Under the pieces are notes generated by a model, which worked only from the letters and a program-made list of their open reading frames with translations, was not told where the DNA came from and searched no databases. From the NCBI GenBank assembly GCA_017997715.1, contig JAGOEM010000005.1, forward strand, positions 1-48,605: a DNA stretch of 48,605 bases. Reading direction: 5' to 3'. The translations under genes were made by a program, and so were the position numbers. Positions 8,695 to 16,750 of this stretch are shown here, piece by piece (the stretch's first letter is position 1; each line of letters opens with the position of its first letter). The stretch is from Ottowia sp. (GTDB taxonomy: Bacteria; Pseudomonadota; Gammaproteobacteria; Burkholderiales; Burkholderiaceae_C).

Positions 8695-9993
8695 TCAGCT
8701 GCAGCTGCGCACCTTCACGTTCTTCTCTTTGGCGTACTTCTCGCCATACTCTTTGACCAGCGGGTCGACCAGGCTCTTGTCGGCCTGATACCAGTCAGAC
8801 ACGACCTTCCAGGCGCTGCCGTCCCACTGTGCGATGCGCGCCCAGTCGGTACCCAGGTGGTTGCTGCAGCTGGTCTTGACGGGGCGCAGGATCTTGCCGA
8901 AGCCCAGCTCGTTCAGGCGCTCTTGCGTCAGGTTCAGGTTCTCCAGGCCCCAGCGCACCTGCTCCGGCGTGACGGTCTTGCCCTTGCCGAATTTCTCTTG
9001 CGCGGTGCGAATCGCTTCGACCTGCAGCATCGAGATGACCATGCCGCGCGTGTGCGCCATGGCGCCCAGTTCCTTCACGTCCTTGGCGGTGCCCTGGCCC
9101 TTGTCGTAGAGCTGGGCCTTCACTTCGTCGTGCACCTTGTCGCGCTCGGCCGTGTTGTGGATGGTCACGGTGTTGTAGCCCTTGGCACCTGCGCCGATGT
9201 CCTTCACGTCGTGGTCAGAGCCGGCCCACCAGACCGCGTAGATCTTGTCGCGCGGGAAGTTGGTGGCCTGCGCTTCACGCACGGCGGCGGGCGTCATCAC
9301 GCCGGCCGACCACAGCAGCACGTAGTTGGGGCGCTGTTGGCGGATCTGCAGCCAGGTGGATTTCTGTTCGACGCCCGGTGCGGTCACCGGCAGCAGCAGC
9401 AGCTCGAAGCCTTCTTTCTCAGCACGCTTTTGCAGCAGCGGAATCGGCTCTTTGCCGTACGGCGAGTCGTGGTACACGAGGGCGATCTTCTTGCCCTTCA
9501 GGCTGCCTTTTTCCTTCTTCAGGATGTCCTGAATCATCGAATCGGCAGCGGTCCAGTAGTTGCCCAGCAGGGGGAAGTTCCACTCGAACACGCGGCCATC
9601 GGCCGACTGCGACAGGCCGTAGCCCATGGTCACCAGCGGCACTTTGTCGGCGGGCGCCTTGTCGCTGGTGGCAAACGTGATGCCGGTGGATTGGGTGTCA
9701 AAGCCCGAAGCGCCGGTGCCCTTGTTCTTCAGGCGTTCGTAGCACTCCACGCCCTTGGCGGTGTCGTAGGCGGTTTCGCATTCTTCAAACGCGATCTTCA
9801 CGCCGTTCACCCCGCCTTTGGCGTTGACCAGCTTCAGGTAATCCTGCTTGCCGTCGGCCCATGGAATGCCCAGGGGCGCAAACTGGCCGGTGCGGTACAC
9901 CAGCAGCGGTACGAATTGTTCCTGCGCCTGAACGGCCGGTGCAAAGGCCCCGACGATGGCAGCAGCAGCGAGAGCGATAGACCCGAGTTTCAT
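8695..9993 (-). CDS. livK: ABC transporter substrate-binding protein, LivK/branched-chain type
   Basis: 432-aa periplasmic binding protein. The signal peptide is MKLGSIALAAAAIVGAFAPAVQA, followed by mature QEQFVPLLVYRTGQFAPLG. It has the class I periplasmic binding fold with the NAKGGVNG segment and IALVYHDSPYGKEPIPLL, typical of a Burkholderiales subgroup larger than classical LivK (~370). A strong AGGAG site precedes the ATG at 9993. Two acyl-CoA ligases in the same operon suggest that the ligand is a carboxylic or aromatic acid rather than a branched-chain amino acid; this is inference. Confidence 0.93.
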   Translation of the reverse strand: MKLGSIALAAAAIVGAFAPAVQAQEQFVPLLVYRTGQFAPLGIPWADGKQDYLKLVNAKGGVNGVKIAFEECETAYDTAKGVECYERLKNKGTGASGFDTQSTGITFATSDKAPADKVPLVTMGYGLSQSADGRVFEWNFPLLGNYWTAADSMIQDILKKEKGSLKGKKIALVYHDSPYGKEPIPLLQKRAEKEGFELLLLPVTAPGVEQKSTWLQIRQQRPNYVLLWSAGVMTPAAVREAQATNFPRDKIYAVWWAGSDHDVKDIGAGAKGYNTVTIHNTAERDKVHDEVKAQLYDKGQGTAKDVKELGAMAHTRGMVISMLQVEAIRTAQEKFGKGKTVTPEQVRWGLENLNLTQERLNELGFGKILRPVKTSCSNHLGTDWARIAQWDGSAWKVVSDWYQADKSLVDPLVKEYGEKYAKEKNVKVRSCS

Positions 9994-10091
9994 GGTTTGT
10001 CTCCTTAGGAATCGACGGGTGGGTGAAGAAAGCGATAGAAGGGTTTCAACGCGCCAGCGCAGGGCGCCGGCATCAGGGTTGTGGCGCAGGT

Positions 10092-11156
10092 TCAATGCGG
10101 GAAGGGCCAGATACGCAGCTTTTGGCGGAAGGTGGACCACAGCCGCGCCAGGCCGTGCGGCTCGACGATCAGGAAGAACACGATCAGCGCACCAAAGATC
10201 ATGTGTTCCAGATAAGTGGCGGTGGCGGTCGACAGCGGCAGGCCCAGCCAGTGCGGCACGTAGTTCAGCAGCAGCGGCAGCAGCACAAAGAACGCCGCGC
10301 CCATGAAGCTGCCCACGATCGAGCCCAGGCCACCGATGATGATCATGAACAGCAACTGGAACGAACGGTCGATGCTGAACGCCGCCGGTTCCCACGCGCC
10401 CAGGTGCACGAAGGCCCACAGCGCGCCGGCTATGCCGACGATGAAGCTGCTGACGCCAAAGGCGCTGAGCTTGGCGTACATCGGGCGAATGCCGATCACG
10501 GCCGCGGCCACGTCCATGTCGCGAATGGCCATCCATTCGCGGCCGATGGCGCTGCGCACCAGGTTCTTGGCCGCCAGCGCGATCACGCAAAGAATGCCCA
10601 GGCACAGCAGGTACTTTTCCACCGGCGTGTCGATCTGCCAGCCGCCGATGGACAGCGGCCCTGCGCTGACCGAGCCCGAGGACGAATTGTTGGTGACCCA
10701 CTTGGCGCGGCTGGTCAGCCAGTCCATGAAGAACTGCGCGGCCAGCGTGGCCACCGCCAGGTACAGGCCGCGGATGCGCAGGCTGGGCAGGCCGAACACC
10801 ATGCCGAACACCATCGCCACCAGCCCGCCGCCCAGCAGCGACACCAGCAGCGGCATGCCCTCAAAGCGCACCTGGAAGTTGTAGGCCGCGTAAGCGCCCA
10901 CCGCCATGAAGGCGCCGGTGCCCAGCGAAATCTGTCCGCAGTAGCCCACCAGAATGTTCAGCCCCAGCGCGCCCAGCGACATGATCAGAAACGGGATCAA
11001 CACCGCCTGGAAGACGTAGTTGCTGGCCACCAGCGGCACCGCCACAAAGGCCACCAACAGCACCAGCAGCACGGCCACGCGGTCTTGCAGAATGGCGAAG
11101 ATCTGTTGATCGGCGCGGTAGCTGGTTTTGAACTGGCCGTTTTCTCGGTAGAACAT
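10092..11156 (-). CDS. livM: Branched-chain-type ABC transporter permease LivM
   Basis: 354-aa integral membrane protein with about 8-10 hydrophobic segments and the LivM signature GLNILVGYCGQISLGTGAFMAVGAYAA near residue 90, followed by a cytoplasmic coupling region (REWMAIRDMDVAAAVIGI, RPMYAKLSAFGVSSF). Forms the membrane channel with LivH. It lies between livH and livK in the operon. Confidence 0.94.
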   Translation of the reverse strand: MFYRENGQFKTSYRADQQIFAILQDRVAVLLVLLVAFVAVPLVASNYVFQAVLIPFLIMSLGALGLNILVGYCGQISLGTGAFMAVGAYAAYNFQVRFEGMPLLVSLLGGGLVAMVFGMVFGLPSLRIRGLYLAVATLAAQFFMDWLTSRAKWVTNNSSSGSVSAGPLSIGGWQIDTPVEKYLLCLGILCVIALAAKNLVRSAIGREWMAIRDMDVAAAVIGIRPMYAKLSAFGVSSFIVGIAGALWAFVHLGAWEPAAFSIDRSFQLLFMIIIGGLGSIVGSFMGAAFFVLLPLLLNYVPHWLGLPLSTATATYLEHMIFGALIVFFLIVEPHGLARLWSTFRQKLRIWPFPH

Positions 11157-11189
11157 ATTGTTTGGGCTCGAATCAGGGGTTGGTCAGCG

Positions 11190-11217
11190 TGGATGGGGCG
11201 CAGGCAGCTATCAATTC
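11190..11217. repeat. Dispersed palindromic repeat, family A (partial)
   Basis: GGATGGGGCGCAGGCAGCTA followed by TCAATT, matching the right half of the family A consensus. It lies between livM and livH. Confidence 0.6.
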
Positions 11218-11224
11218 AGCAGCA

Positions 11225-12154
11225 TCACACGCGATCGATGATCTTCTCGCCGAACAGGCCTTGCGGGCGCACCAGCAGCAGGGCCAGCGCCAGGCCGTAG
11301 GCAAACCAGGTCTCGATGCCGCCGCCGATCAGCGGGCCCAGGTAGACCTCGGACAGCTTTTCGCCCATGCCGATGATCAGCCCGCCGATGATGGCGCCGG
11401 GCAGCGAAGTCAGCCCGCCCAGAATCACCACCGGCAGCGCCTTCAGGGCCACCAGCGACAGTGAGAACTGCACGCCCAGCTTGCTGCCCCAGATGATGCC
11501 GACCACCAGCGCCACGACGCCGGCCACCGACCAGACGATGACCCACATGCGCGACAGCGGAATGCCGATCGACTGCGCCGCCTGGTGGTCATCGGCCACG
11601 GCGCGCAAGGCACGGCCGGTGCCGGTGAACTGGAAGAACACCGTCAGCATGGCCACCAGGGTGGCGGCAATGCCAGCCGAATACAAGTCTTCCAGGCTGA
11701 TCAGCAGGCCGCCGTCAAACAGGTTTTCCAGGATGAAGACCGGGTCCTTGGGCATGCCCACGTCGATGCTGTAGACGGCGCTGCCGAAGATCAGCGGGCC
11801 CAGGCCGTCCAGGAAATACGCGATACCCAGCGTGGCCATCAACAGCGCAATCGGTTCCTGGTTGACCAGGTGGCGCAGCGCCAGCCGTTCGATCAGCCAG
11901 GCCACGCCGATCATGATCAGCACGCTGACGACCAGCGACAGCAGGATGCTGAGCACGCCCGGTTCGATGCCCAGCCAGCCGGGAATCCACCCGGAAAAGC
12001 GCGCCATGGCCAGTGCCGCGAACAGCACCATTGCGCCCTGCGCAAAGTTGAACACGCCCGACGCCTTGAAGATGAGCACAAAGCCCAGCGCCACCAGCGC
12101 GTACAGCATCCCGGACATCAGCCCGCCGAGCAAGGTTTCCAGAAACGATCCCAT
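11225..12154 (-). CDS. livH: Branched-chain-type ABC transporter permease LivH
   Basis: 309-aa integral membrane protein with the LivH N-terminal signature (LLGGLMSGMLYALVALGFVL, then FKASGVFNFAQGAMVLFAAL) and the conserved coupling region GRALRAVADDHQAAQSIGIPL. Partner of LivM. The start at 12154 follows the livG stop by 81 bp. Confidence 0.95.
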   Translation of the reverse strand: MGSFLETLLGGLMSGMLYALVALGFVLIFKASGVFNFAQGAMVLFAALAMARFSGWIPGWLGIEPGVLSILLSLVVSVLIMIGVAWLIERLALRHLVNQEPIALLMATLGIAYFLDGLGPLIFGSAVYSIDVGMPKDPVFILENLFDGGLLISLEDLYSAGIAATLVAMLTVFFQFTGTGRALRAVADDHQAAQSIGIPLSRMWVIVWSVAGVVALVVGIIWGSKLGVQFSLSLVALKALPVVILGGLTSLPGAIIGGLIIGMGEKLSEVYLGPLIGGGIETWFAYGLALALLLVRPQGLFGEKIIDRV

Positions 12155-12235
12155 TCAATTCACCTGTTCATTTCAAGCGTCGTTCGGACACCGTGTTGTG
12201 CAACGCACGTCAGCGATTCGGCGCGATGCGTCATC

Positions 12236-13084
12236 TCAATCGCTCGTGCCCAGGTACGCCCGGATCACGTCTTCGTTGTTGCGCACTTCGTGCGGCGTGC
12301 CGTCGCCGATCTTCTTGCCGTAGTCCAGCACCACCACGCGGTCGCTGATGTCCATCACCACGCCCATGTCGTGTTCGATCAGCACGATGGTGGTGCCGAA
12401 CTCGTCATTCACGTCCAGGATGAAGCGGCTCATGTCCTGCTTCTCTTCCACGTTCATGCCGGCCATCGGCTCGTCCAGCAGCAGCACCTGCGGCTCCATC
12501 GCCAGCGCGCGGCCCAGGTCAACGCGCTTTTGCAGGCCGTAGGGCAGCTGGCCCACGGGCGTTTTGCGATGCGCCTGGATTTCCAGGAAGTCGATGATCT
12601 GTTCGACGAATTCGCGGTGGCGAATCTCTTCTCGCTCGGCCGGTCCGATGCGCAGCGCCTGCATCAGGATGTTGCTTTTGATCTTCAGGTTGCGCCCGGA
12701 CATGATGTTGTCCAGCACGCTCATGCCCTTGAACAGCGCCAGGTTCTGGAAGGTGCGCGCCACCCCCATTTCAGCCACCTGGCGGCTGTTCATGTGGTTG
12801 AAGGTTTTGCCGCGGAAGGTGATGCTGCCTTCGCTGGGCACGTACACGCCGTTGATGCAGTTCAGCATCGACGACTTGCCCGCGCCGTTGGGGCCGATGA
12901 TGGCGCGGATCTCGTGTTCGCGCACGTTGAAGCTGATGTCGGTCAACGCCTTCACGCCGCCAAAGCGCAGGCTGATGTTCTTCACATCCAGGATGACGTC
13001 GCCGATCTTTTTATCTTCAAATTTGGCTGTAGCGCCCGCCTGGTGGGCGCCAGGAGCTAGCATTTCAGTAGTATTCGTGCTCAT
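12236..13084 (-). CDS. livG: Branched-chain-type ABC transporter ATP-binding protein LivG
   Basis: 282-aa ATPase with Walker A GPNGAGKSS, the LivG insert around ARTFQNLALFKGMSV, a degenerate signature (PYGLQKRVDLGRAL) as usual in LivG, Walker B VLLLDEPMAGM and the switch His in LIEHDMGVVM. It overlaps the stop of the upstream ligase gene by 4 bp (ATGA), so they are translationally coupled. The first ~25 codons are unusual: residues 7-22 are encoded by a dispersed palindromic repeat, whereas the normal LivG start appears to be around KKIGDVILDVKNISLRFGG. The longer start is retained because of the ATGA overlap. Confidence 0.93.
   Translation of the reverse strand: MSTNTTEMLAPGAHQAGATAKFEDKKIGDVILDVKNISLRFGGVKALTDISFNVREHEIRAIIGPNGAGKSSMLNCINGVYVPSEGSITFRGKTFNHMNSRQVAEMGVARTFQNLALFKGMSVLDNIMSGRNLKIKSNILMQALRIGPAEREEIRHREFVEQIIDFLEIQAHRKTPVGQLPYGLQKRVDLGRALAMEPQVLLLDEPMAGMNVEEKQDMSRFILDVNDEFGTTIVLIEHDMGVVMDISDRVVVLDYGKKIGDGTPHEVRNNEDVIRAYLGTSD
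13018..13066. repeat. Dispersed palindromic repeat, family A, inside livG
   Basis: GGCTGTAGCGCCCGCC, a short centre and GGTGGGCGCCAGGAGCTAGC match the family A consensus. This copy lies in the 5' coding region of livG and is translated in frame (residues EMLAPGAHQAGATAKF). Confidence 0.7.
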
Positions 13085-15015
13085 GCCGCGCTCCTGACCG
13101 GTGGGTAGGTCTTGGCATCCAGAATCGTCAGGTTGGCGCTGACCTTGCCGGTGCGGCCGTCTTCGAACTTCACCGCCGTTTCAATGAACTGCTGGGGCAG
13201 GCCGGTGTACAGCGCGTCGATCAGCACGCCGTATTTTTCGGCCACAAAGCCACGGCGCACCTTGCGCGTGCGGGTCAGCTCGTCGTCGTCCGGGTCCAGC
13301 TCTTTGTGCAGCACCAGAAAGCGCGAGATCTGCGTGTCTTCCATGCCTTCTTCGGCGGCCAGGTCGGCGTTCACCTGGTTCACGCAGTCGGTCATCATCT
13401 TCAGCACCTCGGGCTTGCTGGCCAGGTCCACATAGCCGGCGTAGGGCAGGCCCTGACGTTCGGCCCAGTTGCCCACGGCGTCGAAGTCGATGTTGATGAA
13501 GGCGCAAACGCGGTCGCGTTCGTGGCCAAAGCACACGGCTTCCTTGATCTGCGGGAAGAACTTGAGCTTGTTCTCGATGTAGTTGGGCGCGAACATGGCG
13601 CCGCCCGACAGCTTGCCGACGTCCTTGGCGCGGTCGATGATGCGCAGGTGGCCGTCGTGGTCCAGCACGCCGGCGTCGCCGGTCTTGAAGTAGCCGTTCT
13701 CGTCGATCACTTCGGCCGTGGCGTCGGGGCGTTTGTAGTACTCCTTGAGCACCGACACGCCCTTGACCAGCACTTCGCCGTTGTCGGCAATCTTCAGCTC
13801 GATGCCGGGCGCGGCCTGGCCCACGCTGTTCAGCTTGACCTGGCCGTTCTTCTGGATGCACACGTAGGCGCAGGTTTCGGTCTGGCCATACAGCTGCTTG
13901 AGGTTGACACCGATCGAGCGGAAAAAGCGAAACAGATCCGGCCCGATGGCCGCGCCCGCCGTGTAGGCCACACGGATGCGCGACAGGCCCATGGCGTTCT
14001 TCAGCGGTGCGTAGACCAGGAAGTTGCCCAGGCCGTACATCAACCGGTCGCCGAAGGGGACGGACTTGCCATCCATCACGTCCGAACCAACGCGGCGCGC
14101 CACGTCCATGAACTTGCGGTGCATCCACTGCTTGATGCCGGCGGCATCTTCCATGCGGATGGACACCGACGTCAGCATGCCTTCGAACACGCGGGGCGGG
14201 GCGAAGTAGTAGGTGGGGCCGATCTCGCGCATGTCGATGCCGACGGTCTCGGACGCCTCTGGGCAGTTGATGGTGAAGCCGGCCACCATCCACTGCGCCA
14301 TCGAAAACAGAAAGTCGCCCACCCAGGCCGGCGGCAGGTAGGACAGCACGTTGTCGCGGCTGTTCAGCCCATCGGTTTCAACGCCGCCCTGGGCCGAGCC
14401 GATGAAGCTGGCGTGCGTCTGGCACACGCCCTTGGGCCGCCCGGTGGTGCCCGAGGTGTAGAGGATCACCGCCACGTCGTCCGACTGGCCGGCTTTGATC
14501 GATTCGGCCACCAGCTGCGGGTGCGACTTGCTGTGTTCGCGGCCCAGCGCCATCAGCTCTGCCACGCTGATCAGGCCCGGCTGCGTGTATTTGCGCAGGC
14601 CGCGTGGGTCGTCATAGATGATGTGCGTGAGGCCGGGCACGGTCTCGCGCAGCTCCAGCATCTTGTCGACCTGCTCCTGGTTTTCGGCAAAGACGAAGTG
14701 CACTTCGGCGTCTTGCAGCACGAAGGCCATTTCGGTGGCCACGGCGTCCTGGTACATCGGCACCGGCACGCCGCGCAGCGCTTGTACCGCCACCACCATC
14801 AAATACAGGTAAGGCCGGTTGTCGCCCACGATGGCGAGGTTGTGGCCCGGCGCAAAGCCCAGCGCCGACAGGCCGGCCGCCATGGCCTGCACCTCGTCCG
14901 AGGCGCGCTGCCAGCTCCAGGTCTGCCAGATGCCGTATTCCTTCTCGCGCAGCGCCGGGTCGTTCGGCCTTTCGCTGGCGTGCTTTTGCAGCAGGCGGGG
15001 AAAAGTGTTCGCCAT
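13081..15015 (-). CDS. Long-chain acyl-CoA synthetase-like AMP-binding protein
   Basis: 644-aa adenylate-forming enzyme of the FadD/AMP-dependent synthetase class. The P-loop is ILYTSGTTGRPKGVCQTH, motif A5 is LYGQTETCAYV, the ATP/hinge motif is GYFKTGDAGVLDHDGHLRIIDRAKD, and KLSGGAMFAPNYIENKL leads to the C-terminal domain. It should make acyl- or aryl-CoA from ATP, CoA and an acid. It is the first gene of the liv operon. The ATG at 15015 (MANTF) has an AGGAGAC site; an upstream start would extend into the divergent promoter. The substrate is probably the acid imported by the adjacent ABC transporter. Confidence 0.93.
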   Translation of the reverse strand: MANTFPRLLQKHASERPNDPALREKEYGIWQTWSWQRASDEVQAMAAGLSALGFAPGHNLAIVGDNRPYLYLMVVAVQALRGVPVPMYQDAVATEMAFVLQDAEVHFVFAENQEQVDKMLELRETVPGLTHIIYDDPRGLRKYTQPGLISVAELMALGREHSKSHPQLVAESIKAGQSDDVAVILYTSGTTGRPKGVCQTHASFIGSAQGGVETDGLNSRDNVLSYLPPAWVGDFLFSMAQWMVAGFTINCPEASETVGIDMREIGPTYYFAPPRVFEGMLTSVSIRMEDAAGIKQWMHRKFMDVARRVGSDVMDGKSVPFGDRLMYGLGNFLVYAPLKNAMGLSRIRVAYTAGAAIGPDLFRFFRSIGVNLKQLYGQTETCAYVCIQKNGQVKLNSVGQAAPGIELKIADNGEVLVKGVSVLKEYYKRPDATAEVIDENGYFKTGDAGVLDHDGHLRIIDRAKDVGKLSGGAMFAPNYIENKLKFFPQIKEAVCFGHERDRVCAFINIDFDAVGNWAERQGLPYAGYVDLASKPEVLKMMTDCVNQVNADLAAEEGMEDTQISRFLVLHKELDPDDDELTRTRKVRRGFVAEKYGVLIDALYTGLPQQFIETAVKFEDGRTGKVSANLTILDAKTYPPVRSAA

Positions 15016-15084
15016 GGACCAGTTGTCTCCTTGCGGGTGGCGCAAGTGCCGCGCCTTTCCGTGTAATGCGTCGATAGTACGGCG

Positions 15085-15118
15085 CAACTTTGACGCCAAG
15101 TTGTCGTTTGGACGACAA
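15085..15118. promoter_or_regulatory. Two overlapping palindromes, candidate Crp/Fnr operator
   Basis: CAACTT (15085-15090) faces AAGTTG (15098-15103), and TTGTCGT (15101-15107) faces ACGACAA (15112-15118) with a 4-base spacer. They share the central TTG. They lie 70-103 bp upstream of the ligase start and 34-67 bp upstream of the Crp/Fnr-like gene, a natural place for autoregulation and operon control. Confidence 0.55.
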
Positions 15119-15151
15119 TTCAACCCCGTTTCCCTCAGGTCTTTCCCCTAG

Positions 15152-15871
15152 ATGCCTGCCACCCGCACCCTTCAAGAACGCAGTCGCCCGCTGACGGAGG
15201 ACGAGTTGGCCGACGTCCCCTGGCTGGCCCACCTGGGCCCCGCCGAGCTGGACCGCGTGGTGAGCGAGATGCGCATCACCGAGGCCAACCCCGGCGACGT
15301 GATCTGCCGCATGGGGCGGGCCGCCACCTACTGGTTTGGCGTGGTGGATGGCCTGCTCAAGATGAGCACCGACAACGAGCACGGCCACACCCTCACCTAT
15401 TCGGGGCTGACGCGCGGCGGCTGGTTTGGCGAGGGCACGGTGCTCAAGCGCGAGGCCTACCGCTACAACATCCTGGCGCTGCGCAAAAGCCGCGTGGCCG
15501 GGCTGCCCGCCGACAGCTTCCATTGGCTGGTGGAGCATTCCATCGGCTTCAACCGCTTTCTGATGAACCAGTTCAACGAGCGGCTGGGGCAATTCATCGG
15601 AACGGTTGAAGCCGACCGCCTGTCGGGCCCCGAACAGCGCGTGGCGCGCAACCTGGCGGCGCTGGTCAACCCGGTGCTGTTCCCCGGCGTGGGCGAGGTG
15701 CTGCACATCACGCAGCAGGAGCTGGCTTACCTGGTGGGCCTGTCACGCCAGCGCGTGAACGAAGCGCTGCAAAACCTGGCCGCCGCGGGCGTGCTGCAGA
15801 TCGAATACGGCGGCCTGCGCATCCTGGATCTGACGGCGCTGCGCACGCGCCGGTTTGGGGATTCGGGCTAG
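15152..15871 (+). CDS. Crp/Fnr-family transcriptional regulator
   Basis: 239-aa regulator with an N-terminal cyclic-nucleotide-binding-type barrel (GDVICRMGRAATYWFGVVDG, then LTRGGWFGEGTVLKREAYRYN) and a C-terminal winged helix whose recognition helix is TQQELAYLVGLSRQRVNEAL. The N-terminus lacks the Cys cluster of Fnr, so oxygen sensing through an Fe-S centre is unlikely. It is divergent from the ligase-liv operon and probably controls it. The effector is unknown. Confidence 0.91.
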   Translation: MPATRTLQERSRPLTEDELADVPWLAHLGPAELDRVVSEMRITEANPGDVICRMGRAATYWFGVVDGLLKMSTDNEHGHTLTYSGLTRGGWFGEGTVLKREAYRYNILALRKSRVAGLPADSFHWLVEHSIGFNRFLMNQFNERLGQFIGTVEADRLSGPEQRVARNLAALVNPVLFPGVGEVLHITQQELAYLVGLSRQRVNEALQNLAAAGVLQIEYGGLRILDLTALRTRRFGDSG

Positions 15872-15904
15872 CCCTTGCGCAAGTGGCCATCGCAAGGAAT
15901 ACCA

Positions 15905-15955
15905 GTCAAATAGCCTGCTAGCGCCCGTCAGTCCGGCGCAAGCAGCTATCTATTG
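15905..15955. repeat. Dispersed palindromic repeat, family A
   Basis: CTGCTAGCGCCCGTC, a centre, and GGCGCAAGCAGCTATC match the family A consensus. It lies between the convergent ends of the Crp/Fnr gene and zur and may act as a shared terminator. Confidence 0.75.
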
Positions 15956-15997
15956 CATAGCAATGTTGAGTAAAAGCGAGCGGGGTTTTGATCGCGC

Positions 15998-16480
15998 TCA
16001 GGCGGCAGCACCCGCGCCCCGGCAATCGGCGCAGGTGCCGTGCACCGCCAGATCCACGCGCGCTGCGTGGTGGCCTTGGCGCGCCACCAGCCGGTTGAGC
16101 GCGGTGGCCACGGCGCGTGCGGCCGCGTCGTCTTCGGCCAGTGAAAATTGGTGGTGGCAGGCGTCGCATTCAAACAGCGGGCCGGCATCGTCGGGCGCGG
16201 CCAGCCAGTGAAAGCGCCACACGCGCTCGCCCGAGGCCGTGCGCCGCGCCAGCAGGCCGGCGCCCACCAGGCGTTCCAGCAAACGGTACAGGGTGACGGC
16301 GTTCATGGCTTCGCCGTCGGCGGCCAGGCGGTCGGCCAGTTGCGCGTGCGTGGGTGTCCACGCCGGGTTGCCTTCGAACAGCGCCAGCACCGCCTGCAGC
16401 GCGCGGGTGCGGCGCAAACCGGCTGCGCGCAAGCGTTCGGCGCTGGCGTCGGGCAGGTGGGGTTCGGGATTTCGCGGCAT
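15998..16480 (-). CDS. zur: Fur-family regulator, Zur-like
   Basis: 160-aa protein with a winged helix (LRRTRALQAVLALF, TPTHAQLADRL, NAVTLYRLLERLVGAGLL) and two CxxC zinc-binding pairs (FECDACHHQF and HGTCADCRG). The metal-binding site and the divergent znu operon identify it as the zinc uptake repressor rather than Fur. With zinc bound it should repress znuCBA and itself. Starts at ATG 16480. Confidence 0.88.
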   Translation of the reverse strand: MPRNPEPHLPDASAERLRAAGLRRTRALQAVLALFEGNPAWTPTHAQLADRLAADGEAMNAVTLYRLLERLVGAGLLARRTASGERVWRFHWLAAPDDAGPLFECDACHHQFSLAEDDAAARAVATALNRLVARQGHHAARVDLAVHGTCADCRGAGAAA

Positions 16481-16519
16481 GGTGGGGCGGCGCTCGTTTG
16501 GGCGCCATTATTGCAACTG

Positions 16520-16569
16520 ACTTGCGTTATGATGCCCCGCCACGGGCGTTGACGCAAGTTGTTGACGCA
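16520..16569. promoter_or_regulatory. Divergent zur/znu promoter with inverted and direct repeats
   Basis: ACTTGCGT (16520-16527) faces ACGCAAGT (16552-16559), and GTTGACGCA is repeated directly at 16548-16556 and 16561-16569 (13-bp period). Position between zur and the znu genes suggests the Zur operator is here, although the classical Zur box is not obvious. Confidence 0.45.
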
Positions 16570-16609
16570 CCGGCCGTGGCACTTGTGCCGACACCTCGCT
16601 TTTTTCCCC

Positions 16610-16747
16610 ATGCCCGCACCCTCATCCCCTTCGCGCCCACCGTTGCTGCTGCGTTCGGCCACCTGGCGCGTGCTGGGCGCGCTGGCGCTGTCTGCGCTGC
16701 TGGTGGGGCTGTGGTACTGGGCGCTGCAGGGCGGCGCCGGAGCCTGA
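16610..16747 (+). CDS. Small single-span membrane protein ahead of znuC
   Basis: 45-aa open frame starting MPAPSSPSRPPLLLRSATW, then one hydrophobic segment (VLGALALSALLVGLWYWAL) and a short GGAGA tail. It ends 3 bp before the znuC start, so it would be the first gene of the zinc operon. No recognised family. It may be a small accessory subunit or only a leader peptide; the frame is short and the ribosome-binding site is weak. Confidence 0.45.
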   Translation: MPAPSSPSRPPLLLRSATWRVLGALALSALLVGLWYWALQGGAGA

Positions 16748-16750
16748 ACC

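Noticed and set aside
8695..10701. 668-codon frame containing livK plus a long N-terminal extension
   Set aside because: The upstream part is an opposite-frame shadow of livM; livK begins at 9993 with a clear signal peptide and ribosome-binding site.
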